The position numbers and the translations under genes were made by a program. Below the pieces are notes generated by a model. That model ran no database searches, was not told the DNA's origin, and saw only the letters and a program-made list of their open reading frames with translations. From NCBI RefSeq assembly GCF_000002985.6, contig NC_003280.10:12210501-12274500 (forward strand): DNA of 64,000 bases. The letters are read 5' to 3'. Positions 1-12,962 of the stretch are shown here, in pieces (the stretch's first letter is position 1; every line of letters starts with the position of its first letter). The DNA comes from Caenorhabditis elegans. Its lineage: Eukaryota; Nematoda; Chromadorea; Rhabditida; Rhabditidae.

Positions 1-312
1 GATGAAATTCAATTTTTCGAACTTTATAGCGTAATTTTGCATGTACAATTTCAAGAATCGATAATCTAGGCCAGAAAATATCAAATTTTTGCGGATTTTT
101 CTCTAAAAATTACCAATAACCATAATAACCAAGAATGATGAAGAATAGCATTTCTTAAATAATTTCTGGCGAAACCATTCCTCAAAAAAGCCATTTTATG
201 GTGAAATATCTTTTTAAAACGCGAAAAAGCGTTTTTTTTTTCGAGTAAAATCATGTTTTTCAAGAATTTTGAATTTCCTCGTATTTTTCTCCAAATATAG
301 CCAAATTTTTAC
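1..312. other. AT-rich intron sequence, no exon found
   Basis: The minus-strand exon ending at 313 has a good GTAAAA donor, so this stretch should be the next intron of the MATH/Q-rich gene. I found no convincing acceptor or coding segment in it. The short open frames here are low complexity. Confidence 0.5.
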
Positions 313-3300
313 CTTGACTACTAGCCAAGTCTCCAGCTCCATTGTGCTGAGGAGCCATCATACGATTCGGATAATCTTGTTGAGAAGAGTTCTGTTGCTG
401 CTGTTGCATTCCAGGCGCCGCATTCCACAAATCTCCATATCCACGTTGCATTCGACTTGTCTGATGATGATGGTGCATTTGATTCTGCTGTTGATGTTGT
501 TGCTGATAAGTCGCCTGGCTCATTGACATTGAAGCCTGTTGCTGCTGTTGCTGCTGAGGTTGAGATTGACTTGATTGTGAACGAAGATATGATGGTTGTG
601 GTGGAGCTTGTTGCTGCTGTTGCTGTGGAGCACCAGTTGAGCTCAATCCACTTGCCATTGAGTTTTGAGAGCCCTGAAGATACTTGGAAAACGTTTAGTA
701 TTGATTTTTGAGGAAAAATCTGAATTTTTAGTTTAATTTAGTTAGGATTTTTGAAAAATTCATGATTTTTTGTGTAAAACTGAAAATTTTCGGAGAAATT
801 TGACTCAAAACTGTCAAATTTTCAGCAGCAAAAATAAGCAAAACATTTCAGCCAAAATCGGTAAAATACTTGATTTTTGAGTTTTTATAAATGTTTCTCG
901 AACATTTTAAATTAGGAAATTTTGATTTTTAACGCAAAAAATTAAAATTTGTAGTTTTTTAGTGAGTTTCTGATGAAAATTGCTCATCTTTCCGATTTTT
1001 CCAGTGTAAATTGAATTTTTGAACATTTTCAGTTAGAAAATTTGATTTTTAGAGTTAAAAATTAGAAGTTTTTGTAATTTTCAGTGAAAATTGATTATAT
1101 CGAGTTAAAATAGGCAATTTTGCGACTTTTTCGTTAAAAATCGTATTTTTCTAGTTCTTTTAGCTTAAAAATTGTGATTTTCGGGGAAAAAAGGCTAGAG
1201 AATGAAAAATTGTTAATTTTCACTCAAAAATTACCAAATTTTCATAATTTTTAGGGAATTTAACGTGTTTTTGGAAAAAAACTTCTTACCCTCAAAAAGT
1301 CAGAACCAAGACTTCCATTTCCATTTCCATTCGCCGCCCAAATATCCTTCTGGAACGAATCCATCGACGAATTAAACTCATTTGACGATGGTGGACGAAG
1401 ATCTCCGAGATTCCCAATCGTATTCCACGACCACAGTGATGACGGAGCATCCGATCCACCAGGCTTCATTGCCGTCGGCGGAGATGGTCCACGTGGAACA
1501 CGAGCACGCGATGGAGCAGCTGCAGCAGCCGGAGCTTCAGCGGCAACCGGCACCTGACGAGCTCCTCCAATCGGATTTCTCTGTTGTCCAATGACACCGG
1601 CCGGCGGTGGTGGTGGAAGGATCGGCGGTGGAATGACAGATGGTGATGGGGCGACGACTTGAACTGGTGGAGGCTTCACAAGGTTCGGAAGTGGATCAGC
1701 AGATGGAAGTTTGATGTCAAGAGTCTGTGACATTGTCTTAACACCGTTCTTGATCTGTTCGATTGCGTGGTCGTACTCGGCTTTCACCGATTTGATCTGA
1801 GCATCACATTTGTCAAGAGCAGCCTTCCATTCGCCTAGGGACTTGCGCATGACGTCACGGTCGCTGGCTTGGCGGACTCTGGAAAGAAAAAAAGCATTAT
1901 TTAAGTGTTTTTGTTAAGAAAATCGGTTCAAATCAAAATTTTTACAAATTCTAAGATAATGGTGTCCAGAAAATTGTTTTTTGTTGAAAAATTGGTTTAA
2001 ATGAAGGGTTTTTGGGCCAGAAAACCGAGATTTTTGGTTCAAAAAAATTTTTTTTTGATTAAATACTCTCAAAATGGGCACAACAATTTGCAAGATAATG
2101 GTGTTCAGAAAATTGATTTTTGTTAAGAAAAATGGGTTAAAATTAAGGTTTTTGGCTCAGAAAACGGAAATTTCAGGCGAAAATTGAATATTTTGATTAA
2201 ATACTCCTAAAATGGCCCGAACACCCGAATTTTATAGCGATAATGATTAAAAATAGCTTAATCTTAGCTAAAATCTCGAATTTTACCAGCTTTTTTCGTG
2301 TTGCATCAGGCAGAAAATAGGCTTTTTTGGATTAATGTGCTATTTTGGCCAAAATTTTTGGAAAAATTCGTAATAGACTACCAAAATACCACTATAATCG
2401 AATAAAATTGGAGTTTTTATAGTTTCCGAGCGAATTTTACCTATAAAACCGAAATAAAGGTTTTTGGCTCAGAAAACCGGGATTTTTGGCAAAAATGGAC
2501 TGAAAAGGTAGAATTTCATGATGTTACTGCTGAAAAATCGCTTAATCTTAGCTAAAATCTCGAATTTTACCAGCTTTTTCCTGACAAAACCGCCAGAAAA
2601 GAGGATTTATTGGATTATTGTGCCATTTTGGTCGATTATTAGGTGTTTTTTCGTTAAAAAAAAAACAAAACAGCAACCAAAATATACAAAATAGCACTAC
2701 AAGCGAAGAAAACTCAATTTCCGGCGGTTCGGTGGCTTCTACACGAAAAAAAGGCAAAATCTGAGATTTTCGCTAAAATCGGGTTTTTTGAGCACTTTCG
2801 TTGAAAAATGTGGGCTTTTGAGGCGATTATGCGTGAAAACTCAGAGAAAATCACCGAAAATTGAGCATTTTCAGTAAAAACCAATCCTTACCGCTTCTCA
2901 AGTGTCTCAGTCTCAGTATAACCGTGCTGAATCGCCTCCCGACGCTTCTTGAACTCCTCAAGCGCGGCCGTCCACTTGTTCTCCATCACACACACCTCCG
3001 CGGCACGTGCTCGTTCGGTCATCGACGTCAATTGCCCACCAACAGCCTTCTTGTCCTTCTCAAATTTCTCCTTTTGCCGTGTAACGTCCTCCAACTCCTT
3101 ACGCGCCCGATCACGCTCCTTCTCCCGTTCGACAATCTCAATCGATTGCTGACGAATCGTCTGCAGATCTCGATCCTTCTCCTTCTTCGTCTTGGCACGC
3201 TCCTCGGTTGACTTCTTCTTCAAAGTCTCCAACTCCTTCCGCACAACTTTGGCCTTCTCCTCGAGCTCATTGAGCTGAACCTGAAGCGTCGTGGCGCGTG

Positions 3301-6300
3301 TCTCCTCCTTCGTCGCCTTGTTCTCCGCCTTTTTCAACGAATTCTTCAGATCCTTGATCTCCTTCTGAGCCTTCAGATTCTTATCAAACTCTTCCGTAGC
3401 TCGCTTATCATTCTCATCATATCTCCTCTCATTCTTCTTCCGATCTTCTGCAGCCAACTCCAAAGCTTCATGAGCCTTCGTAACCTTCGTCATCATATCT
3501 TGTTGATTAGCAGCGTGTTGGGTGACAAGCTTCTTCACACTCTCCGCGACAACGCCATTCTCACTGGTAACCTGCGTGAAGATTCGATGGAATGCTTCAT
3601 TGTTCGAGTTGATCATGCTCATCATCGGTTGAATCTTACGATGAAGCTCCTTGAATCCTTCGAGAGCATCACGCATTCGATGAGTCTCCCCATCTCCTTG
3701 AATCAACGCGTGAGCACTTTCCGAAGTCTTCAAGAACTCTGATACACGCCCACGCTCCTCGTTACGATCCGAATCAAGAACCACTTGCTTCATGGAACGT
3801 TTTGCGATGACTGTTGGTCTTCCATTCGATACAGACTTTGCACTGGATCCAGAAGTAGCAGCTGCACTTGTGGTGGTTTTCTTGTTGTCGGCTTGTCGCT
3901 TCTGATCCTTAACAAATCCACCGGAAAGCTTCTCCTCGAAAATGTCCTTCAACCGATCACACTCTGTAACGGTTCGCTGTGAATTCGTCAACGCCGTCCG
4001 AGCACTCTCCAGACAATTATTGACACAGCTCACTGTTTCACGAAACTCGTGATCCAGCGATACGATCAACGGATTCAGCTTGAAATTGAGCTCCTCGAGC
4101 AGCTCCCGACGATCCTGATCGCTGAGCCGAGCGAGTACACCATCCGGATCCACATATCCACCCAATGCTCCCTCGACGTCAAGCCATTTTTTGATGAGCT
4201 TCTCAGCATTCACCAGTTGACACAGCTCCTCTGAAGATGCGGTGGCCGCCGTCGGCGTATTCGATGGTAAAACGTCGAGCACTGCAGCCGAAAACGCGTC
4301 CTCTCCCTCACTGCTCTCTCCGCCAAAGATCTTCTCAATCGAGTCGCCCGGGGCTGCGGCGATGCCGGTTTGCGAGAAGTACACGTCCTGGAAAACAGTG
4401 TCTTTTCCCTCTTCGGTTCCTCCAAATTTGCGGATCACCGACGTGGCGAGCATATGCTTAAAGAAAACCTTATTTGAAATTAGACATAGAACACCCGCGT
4501 CGGTTTTTTTTGGTTTTATGATTTGTGATCAGGGTTGCTGCATGATTTTATGGTTTTTTGAGTAAAAATTTGATCTAGAAATGAGGCACCACGTTTTCAA
4601 GATCTACGAAAACAAGATCTACGTTTTCAGAATCTGGCACCGTGCCAACTGCGGTTTTCTCCTTGAAAAACGAAACAATGATGCTCCGATGTTACGCGTC
4701 ACGTGTTGTTTAGTGTTCAGAAAAATATTTTCTGAAATTTTCGAGGCCCCACCAAAACAGGATGCAGGGGGGGGGGGGGCGGAGCAAATCCGCAACCACC
4801 GCACGCTTATTTCGCAAACCTCGCACGTTTTTTCCTTGATATTGTTTCATTTTTTCAAGAGAAAAAACGTGCGGTGGTTGCGAATTTGCTCCGCCCGCTG
4901 CATTCTGTTTTGGTGGCGCCTCGAAAATTTCAGAAAATATTTTTCTGAACACTAAACAACACGTGACGCGTAACATCGGAGCATCGTTGTTTTTCATCGA
5001 GAAAACCGGAGTTGGCACGGTGCCAGATACTGAAAACGTAGATCTTGTTTTCGTAGATCTCGTTTTTGAACAGATCTTGAAAAAGTGGTGCCTCCAAAAC
5101 TTCACGAAATCTCACAAAAAAGCAGCAGCAACGCCTGACCACACCTACAACTCACCTGGTCGAACATTGAATTGCCGGCCGTATCCTCGAGCACACTTCG
5201 TAGAGCCTCCTCAAAGTCCGTCTGCACCATACGATCACAAACCATCACATCCTCGTCGTTTTCGCCCTGGAAACTCTGAAACATTGAAACAGGCATAGAA
5301 ACGAGTGTGTATTGAAGGGGACACGATACCACCACAACGGGTCGTTCGTACAACCCGAGCTCCTTCAGCACCTGCTCGGCCTTATTCACCTCCTGAATCC
5401 GAAGTGTCGTCTCGTCGTCCCAAGCGGTCGGATCACCGTCTTCTGTCTCGTCGTGACCACTTCCGAACAACTCCAAAGTGCTACACTCATCTGCCTGACT
5501 TCCATAATCACCCTCATTGTACTCTTCGTCGTCAAACTCGATTTCTTCCTCTTCATCACTTCCCAATGCCTTCTCATCTGGAGAGTCTTCCGATTCGGTC
5601 TGTTCATCAGCTTCCAGCTCTTCCTTTGATCTTAACAGATCCTTCTTGAGAGCATCATCCGATTTGCTGCTCTTTCGCTTCTCGACGAGATCTACAAAAG
5701 GGCCGTGTTTTTTTTTTCTAAAAACGTTTCAATTTCACTCGTTTTGGCCGAAAAATTTTTCATTTTGAATAGAAAGAATTTTTCCAAAAATCAATTTTTT
5801 TTAACTCAAAAAGCTTTTTTTTTAACTCAAAAAGAAAATACACTATTTTTCCCGGGATTCAAATAGTTTTGGCGAAAAAATAGCCTAGTTTTAAAGTAAA
5901 ATGACGATTTTCATAAATTTACAACTAGAAAAACGAGAAAATTCCATTTTCAGATGGAAAACCAAATTTTTTCCGAAGAAAACTCAATTTTCAAGTTAAA
6001 AAAGTAATTTCAACTTTTAAAAAAGCCCTAAATACATTAGTTTTTCCTAGGATTTGAATGGTTTTTTGCAACAAAAAAAAATGACGCGGTTTTCCATTAA
6101 TTTACTACTGGAAAAACGAGAAATTTGCAATTTTCAGTAGCGAAATCAAGTTTTAACTTAAAAGTAACCTAAAAGTCAAAAATCCTTTAGTTTTCCGGGA
6201 TTTCAATCGTTTTTCTGCAAGAATGTCACAATTTTGAAGCAAATTCCATTTTCAGTAGCAAAACCAAGTTTTTTTCTTTAAAAATTGGATTTTAAACCTA

Positions 6301-9300
6301 AAATAGTCAAAAATCCACTTTTTTTAGCGAACAATTTTCCAATTCCAATAAGTAAAATGAAGATTTTTAATTGTTTTTTAAATAAAGTAAAATTATATCT
6401 ATCACTAAATTTTACTAAAATTACCGAATTTTCGGCTATTTTCCCGTAAAAACTGAATTTAAGCTTTTTTTGCGATACACAGGTGGAAAAGACAGAAATG
6501 TTCAAAATTTTACGTCGAAAATAGTTTTAAAAAAAAATAGATCTAATTAATTACTAAGTCACGAGCCATTATATTCTATCAAAAATGATTTTAAAATCAA
6601 TTTTTGACCAGATAAACGGTTTAAACTCCAGCTTCTCCTTACCTTTAACAGTCGGCCCACCAGTGTTGGTTCTCTGTTGATTGGTGTTGTTCCTGAAATG
6701 CCAATAAGATAATTATAGAAACTTTCACCCACTCCAAAAAAAAAAAACTCACTGATCATACGGCTTCTTCTTCTTCATTTGCTGAACAGTGACCACTGCA
6801 CGCGCCTTCTTTCCACCCTTCGCCGTCATTTTCCCATTCAACGATTTCTGAGCACCAGTTAGCGCCTGTCGAAGTGACGTTGGTTTTCCGTGAGTCGTAT
6901 CCGTACAAACTACAGGACCCTTCTCAATTCTCTCGATACTCTCGAAAAGCTTCGCATTCACAAATGTCTCCCGTTGAGTTTCGAGACGTTGATAGCATTC
7001 CTCGTCTTTTCCCTTACAGAACTTCATGGCACTTTGATTGGCTTCCAACGCGAGATCTATATTGTTCTTTTTCATTTGCATATCGGCCAGAACTATCCAT
7101 TTGTTGATCTTATCAAGAAAGTCCTCGTGTGTCATCATGTTCTTCGGTGCTTCTGCTTTCACAGCAATCTCCAGTACTACGGTATCATCACGTATGTAGC
7201 CTTGTGCCTCGTCGATGATATCCTGCAAATGTTATGAGTTAGGTTTTTTTTTAACAAAAAACTTGAAATTTCAGAGAATAACGCCTTTTTTTGGTAATTT
7301 TGATTGAAAAATTAACATTTAGTGAAATTTAGTCAAAAGCTTGAGTATTATTACTCAATTTTTGATACTTCAGCGGCTTAAAATGAAATAAATTTGGCGG
7401 AATTTCAAAAATTCAATTTTAATTAAATATATCATCATTTTTCAGATGTTTTAACGGTGGTGTAGTCGAATTTTTTAAAAATTGCTTTATTAGACTCAAA
7501 ATCGTCTGAAAACACCGAATTTCATAATGAAACTTCTTGAAAACTTTTCAAAAAAAAGTCATGACGGCTCAAAAAATGGCCTAAAATTAGTTAAAATTTG
7601 ACATTTGACTTGTCAAGCGGCTGGAAACTAATTTTTTTTTAAATCACCGTCAAATTTTGAGTATACAATGTAATTAGCTTGCGTTTTCAACTCTGATTTA
7701 GGTATTTTAAAGTCGATGGACGGCGAGATTTTTAATTTTTTAAAACCAAATCTCGCCGTCCATCGACTTTAAAATACCTAAATCAGAGTTGAAAACGCAA
7801 GATAATTACATTGTATACTCAAAATTTGACGGTGATTTCAAAAAAAAAATTGTTTCCAGCCGCTTGACAAGTCAAATTTCAAATTTTAACTAATTTTAGG
7901 CAATTTTGTGAGCCGTCATAACTTTTTTTTTGAGAAGTTTTCAAGAAGTTTCATTATGAAATTCGGTGTTTTCAGACAATTTTGAATCAAACAAATCAAT
8001 AAAAAATTCGACTACACCACCTTTAAAATGAGATAAATTCGGCGGAATTTCAAAAAAAAAAAAACCATTTTTATAAAATATATCATCGGTTTTGTGGTAT
8101 TTTTAATTGAAAAAAATCTGAAATTTCATATTTTTCGCCTGAAACTTATGAAATTCAATTTTTAGTCAAATTTTCACATTAAATGGATCAATTTCGCCTC
8201 AAAACTCACCGCCCAAGTCATAAAACACGAGTAACCCCAGTCGTTTTCCTTCGATGTATACGTATGTGTCGTTCGTCGGGCAAAGTGGGGCACGTTTGGC
8301 TTGTACGAGATCATTCGCATGTCGGCTATCGCGTGGACGCTCCATTGGCTGGAAAAAGTGTGAATTTTCGGGGTTTTTGTTGGGAAAAAATGGCAAAAAA
8401 TGCTAATTGGGTGGGAAATTTCACAGAAAATGTGGATTTTTGGCATTATTTCGACCCTGAAAATGGCGAAAAACAGCAAATTTCTGTATTAAAAATGGTA
8501 ATTTGGAAGCGGAAAATGTCATTTTTCAAGAAATTTCACCGAAAATTAAATTTTTTTTGTGTTTTTTGCCAAGAAAAATGGCGAAAACAGCAAATTTTTG
8601 TATTAAAAATGGTAATTTGAAGCATTAAATGTGAATTTTTGTAATTTTTGGCAAAATTTCAGTCGTGAAAATGGTAAACTCAGCTTAAAATTGGGAATTC
8701 GAAGTTGGAAACTTCGACTTTCGATTTTTCTATTAATTTGAGCATTTTAAATCGAAACATGACAATTTTCAGGCCAAAAATGCGATTTTCGCCCAGTTTT
8801 GCAGTATTTTTCCACTTTTTTCGACACAGATTCAGTTAAAATACAATTTTTCGCGTTTTTTTCTCGAATTTCCCGGGCTCTCCAACATACTCAGAATAGG
8901 CTCTTTCGGGTGCGCATTGCAGGAAGAATCCCATGCATTTTTGTTGTTTCTTCTGAACCATATGCTGTTTCGGCATCACCATTATCTTCCACGAGACACC
9001 TTCGATCGATTTTGGCGGCGAGCACATTGTCTCCTCCAACTGCGAGAATCGATTGATTACGAGCCGAAGTTTGCAGTTCTCGTCGTTCCATGATGGTCCA
9101 TCGACGGCTTTTCCGTTTGTCGCACCGGCCGCGGCGTTTGATGAGGAGGCGTTTGCGTTCGAATTCTGGAAGGGGCGAAAATTGAATTTTTTTTCAATAA
9201 AAATGGATTTTCATCTAATTTTCTGGGATTTTTTGTCTTTTTAAAGTCTTTTTTTTTTAAATTTTTGAAATTTAATCGCAAAACCGTTTCAAAATTTTAT

Positions 9301-10142
9301 TTTATAAGAAATTTTCCTGGTTTTCAGCAAAAAAAAAAAAACAAAAAACTAGCAAACCTGTTTCTTTCCTTCACCAACGACGCCAGTCGTCGACGCGGCA
9401 CGAGCCTTCTGTGTCGTCTGGCCTGCCTGCTGTGGTTGCGTCGTGTTCGTCGAACTATTCAGACTCGGCGGCTTCTTCTCACCAAAATAGGCTTCAATTT
9501 CGTTGGGCTTCACGCCTGCCGGTCCGGTTAGCTTCTTATCGGCCTGGAAAAATTCTCGTTTTTTTTCAAAATTTTAACTTCAGAATTCCTTTTTCTCGAA
9601 AAAACCGCCGGGAAATGCCTAAAAAACATGAAAAAATCGAAAAATTGATAATTGTCAAATTTTCCATAGTTTTAATCGTTGATTTCAGTGAATTTTGCCC
9701 AAAAATCAACAATTTTGATGTGTTTTTATCTGATTTTTACGCAATTTTCGCGTGGTTTACACAGAAAATTGAACAAATTTCGCTCAAAACTCACTGCTGG
9801 GGCTCCCGATGGTGCTGGCGACGAGGAAGCGGCTTGATTGGCTGGCGTGGATGCTCCGGAAGCAGATGCAGATGACGATGTTGTGTCGACTGAAATTTTG
9901 ATTTTTTTTAATGCTTCAAAACGCGAAAAATGTCGCATTTTCTTCAATTTTCATAAATTTTTAAAGCAAAAATCGTCCAAAAATTCGGGTTTTTCTCGAA
10001 TTTTACCAATTTTTCAGCAATTATATTACCTGCGCCTGTGCCTACATGTGACGTGGACGAGGACATCAGCTGGCTCATTTGTTGAAACACACTGGGACTT
10101 CCTTGCTCCGTCTGACATCCAACATCACAGCCTGTCTTCGTT
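313..10142 (-). CDS. pqn-87: MATH-domain, coiled-coil, Q-rich protein (partial gene, 11 exons)
   Basis: Phase-consistent exons, 5' to 3' on the minus strand: 10142-10030, 9889-9795, 9543-9358, 9165-8891, 8348-8210, 7222-6753, 6692-6643, 5691-5156, 4456-2892, 1878-1290, 673-313. Together they give about 1,459 codons without a stop. Protein order: a Ser/Ala/Thr-rich N-terminal part, then a MATH (TRAF-like) domain spanning exons 4-6 that resembles USP7-type MATH domains and closes at GYIRDDTVVLEIAVKAEAP. Next come a Lys-rich linker, an acidic stretch in the 5691 exon, about 520 residues dominated by coiled coil, a proline-rich segment, and a C-terminal block rich in Q, H, M and S. The last exon ends in phase 1 at a GTAAAA donor, so the gene continues past base 1. 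The acceptor at 4457 is AAG rather than CAG. The 10142 exon enters in phase 2, so the true start is either upstream or an internal ATG after a trans-splice. The symbol is from memory of the prion-like Q/N-rich gene next to rsr-2. Exon calls are firm; the name and role are less so. Confidence 0.8.
4583..5094. repeat. Long inverted repeat (about 510 bp) in an intron of the MATH/Q-rich gene
   Basis: The outer ends match as GAGGCACCAC (4583) and GTGGTGCCTC (5085-5094). The arms stay complementary through the GATCTACGAAAAC, AACAACACGTGACGCGTAA and CCTCGAAAATTTCAG segments to a centre near 4840. The left arm carries a 13-bp G run (4767-4779) that the right arm lacks. Transcribed as part of the intron it would fold into a hairpin of roughly 230 bp. 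It is probably a non-autonomous palindromic transposon copy. Confidence 0.85.
5692..6642. other. AT-rich intron with phased A/T runs
   Basis: This intron of the MATH/Q-rich gene shows no coding potential. It is built of alternating A-runs and T-runs spaced roughly one helical turn apart, as in most of this gene's other introns (674-1289, 1879-2891, 8349-8890). Confidence 0.6.
7450..8028. repeat. Palindromic element, TTAA-flanked, in an intron
   Basis: The ends GGTGGTGTAGTCGAA (7456) and TTCGACTACACCACC (8007-8021) are inverted copies, with TTAA on both outer sides. The arms run to a centre near 7738 inside the block around GATGGACGGCGAGAT and its inverse. A direct repeat of about 60 bp (AAATGAAATAAATTTGGCGG type) lies just outside each end (from about 7380 and 8026). 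The arms share the phrase CACCGAATTTCATAATGA with elements at 27.9 kb, and the central part with one at 51.3-52.0 kb. Confidence 0.85.
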
Positions 10143-10404
10143 CTAAAATATCGAGTTTGAGGATTTTTGTAGCAGAAACATGCGATTTTCTCCAAAAAAT
10201 CATATAAAATAACCGAAATTTATGATTTTCTAGCGGTTTTGAACATTATTTCGGTAATTTTAACGTTTTTCACCAATAAAAATCGATTTTTCAACGCTAG
10301 AAATTTTTGAATTTCAGATGAAAAATCAATTTTTACTAATTTTCCTGTGAAATATGCAACTTTTTCAGAATAAAAAATCAAAAATGAAGGAAAACATCAA
10401 TTTT

Positions 10405-10772
10405 TGATTGTTTTTCGTTAAAAAATCGATTTTATTTTCATCTTTTTGTAAAAAAAATCACTGAATAAAACATTAAACATCAATTTTTCAACAAAAACTA
10501 CAGAAAATTGGAATTTTTTCACATTTCCCACTGTTTTCAAGCATTTTTCAGTATTCAGACTTCAAAATGCGTGGAAAAAACAATTTTTCCAAGCAATTTG
10601 GAGTTTCGATATTGAAAAAATTGCTCAAAACGGTGGGAAATGTGAAAAATAATCCAATTTTCTGTAGTTTTGTGGAAAAATTGTGTTTTAATTCATTTTT
10701 CATTCAGTGATATTTTATTCAGTGATATTTTTACAAAAAGATGAAAAATATCGATTTTTAACGACAAATTAT
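10405..10772. repeat. Inverted repeat upstream of the MATH/Q-rich gene
   Basis: The segments TCACATTTCCCACTGTTTT (about 10518) and AAAACGGTGGGAAATGTGA (about 10627) are near-perfect inverse copies. Complementarity continues outward through the CAGAAAATTGG and ATTTTTCATC segments. A third partial copy of the right arm follows at 10790-10865. Confidence 0.7.
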
Positions 10773-11225
10773 CAAAAATAATAGATTTTTCCACGCATTT
10801 TGCAGTCTGAGAGGAAAATGTGAAAAATAGTTAAATTTTCTGTAATTTTTGTGGAAAAATTGGTTTTCAATGGTTTTTTCTAGTTTTCTGGACTTTTTTT
10901 TCACTTTCTCAGTGCAAAAGACCAATGTTCCGCAGAAACCGGTTCGGTTATACATCCTTATACATAGTTGTGTGACTGGTAATTCATCATATCACACACA
11001 CACCCACACACAACAACGACGACGGCCCGATTCTATTCATAATGATTCATCAGTCCGTGTTTCTCTGCGTCTCTTCTCTCTCTCTCTCTTACCTGGCTTT
11101 TTTCTTCTGAATAACTTCACTTTGTCCTTCCATTTTTTGTGTGGTTTTTTTGGATTGTATAGGGGGGTTCCGTGGGGGTTTAGATGTTCGCGCTTTCAAG
11201 CAACTAACGAACTGCAATTGAATAC

Positions 11226-11289
11226 GGTGCTGCTGCTGCTGCTCGTCGGTTGATTTGAGTCGAAAATCGATCGCAACGGTGTTTTTTTA
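11226..11289 (-). other. Candidate upstream exon of the MATH/Q-rich gene
   Basis: On the minus strand a strong acceptor (AAATTTTCCAG) precedes 64 bp that end at a GTATTC donor. Read from a phase-1 predecessor it has no stop, ends in five Ala codons, and leaves the phase that the 10142 exon needs. Two other frames are also partly open (Q-rich or S-rich), and no start exon was identified. The phase match alone has about a one-in-nine chance, so this is only a candidate. Confidence 0.25.
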
Positions 11290-11989
11290 CTGGAAAATTT
11301 GATGGTTTTTGAAGGATTTTTTGGGGGTTGGAGAGGAGAAAAGCTGAGAATTTTGAATAAAATCAATGGGGAAAAATCCGAGATTTTTAGACCCTTTTGG
11401 GTCCCGCAGCGACTGTTTACGATTAAAAAAAACCAATTTTCTCGGAAAATCGCAATTAACGAGTACAAAATTCAACAAACTATGTATTTTCAGATATCAG
11501 GTTAATTTTCGTGGCGAGACCCGACAGGTGTTCAATTTTCACATAAAGCTCAAACCTTTAGCGTTCTGCTGTAAACTGCCACATTTTAATTGAATTTCAC
11601 TGCGAAAAAGCGAAATTCGTGCAGATTTCGCAATTTTATCGCTTAAAACCACGAAAAGTGTGGAATTCATAGAAAAAATAAATTTTTTTTTCAAATTTTT
11701 AGTGGACTGAACAGTGAAAAATATTCGAATTTGTGCGAAAACTTTGAATTTACACAATTTCACTTTTTAAAAATTAAAGAAAATCATGCTTTTTTTTTCT
11801 GAAAATGAAAAAAAATTACCGACATTTCTGAAATTTTAGTGAAAATTCTTGGGATTCTGTGACTTTTTGCAGATAATTTACTCCATCGCAGCTCAAATTG
11901 ACTTAAAAAAACTGACTATCTACCACTAAATGAGAAGATTTTCCCGTTAAAAAGTTCGCCACGAGTCCAAAAGTAACGAGCAAACAAGA

Positions 11990-12480
11990 GAAGCCGAGCC
12001 GACCGCAACGAGTCGAAAAAAAATCAATCAATTCGTAAATCGATGGGGAACGGAATGGGGGGAGAAAACGAAGACAATCTGCGGACTACTAGAGACCCGG
12101 AGAAGGAGGAGGTATACGACGACCCAAAAACTATTGTTGAAGAGAGAGAGAGCGAGCGGCGAAGAGAGAGATCACGACAATCCAAGAGAGCACGAGACAG
12201 CGTGTCGGATAAACCGAACGCGAGTAGAGAGACTGAGGGAAAACGACGCACAAGTCTTTGCTGCTGATGCTATTGGCGGCGGCGGTCGGGGGGCAGTCGG
12301 GCGACACCGACCAACCGACGGTCATATAGACACACATTGACGCGGGGAAGAGGAGAAGCGAGGGATGGAGAGACACGATGAAGAAGAAGAAGACACGTCG
12401 GAAATCGATCAAGTAGCCGCCAGCAGCAGTAGCTGCAGAAGTAGTAGTAGTAGTTGCATCATCGAGGGTCCTGTGAATCG
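11990..12480. promoter_or_regulatory. GA-rich promoter-like block
   Basis: The stretch has repeated AGAGAGAG and GCGAGCGG-type sequence around 12140-12200, then GC-rich and purine-rich sequence. This contrasts sharply with the A/T-run DNA on either side. Purine-rich GA blocks are common near C. elegans promoters. It lies between two divergent genes, so either or both could use it. Confidence 0.4.
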
Positions 12481-12837
12481 TACGATCATGTGGAGAAACT
12501 TAATTTTTCGACATTTTTGAAAAAAAAACTTAAGATTTTTTAACAAAAAAAAAATTTTTTTTTTTTGAGGGAAAATCTTAAGATTTGAAGTCGAAAAACG
12601 AATAATTTCGATTTTTCGAATTATAAAAAATCGAAAATTTTCGATAAAAAACTAAAAATGCTCAGAAAATTAACCAAAATATGATTTTTTTTATATAGTT
12701 TTTATTTTCCAAAAATCGAAAAACCGACACCATTTCTCGGCATCTAACAAAATTCCCAAAAAAAATTGGAAAAAGGCGACCGTGCCTCCCTACATCCTGT
12801 ATTTTAAGGATTTAGGAACAACAAAACCGAAATATGC

Positions 12838-12962
12838 ACCTGGTATCAGAGTGTCTCATTTCGGTTTGATCTACGTAGATCTACAAAAAATGCGGGAGAA
12901 AAGCCGCAGAGTTCGCAATTTTTTGTAGATCAAACCGTGATGGGACAACCTGCCACCACTTG
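12838..12962. repeat. Hairpin element copy 1 (internally deleted)
   Basis: It begins with GGTATCAGAGTGTCTCATTT, carries GATCTACGTAGATC and TTTTTGTAGATCAAACCG, and ends with GCCACCACTTG. It is about 60 bp shorter than full copies because the central part is missing. Confidence 0.85.

Noticed and set aside
3785..4565. Plus-strand open frames over the coiled-coil exon
   Set aside because: They are shadows opposite a 1,565-bp minus-strand coding exon with correct splice phases.
4581..5142. Paired open frames of 70-130 codons on both strands
   Set aside because: They arise because the sequence is an inverted repeat within an intron. The two strands give near-identical peptides.
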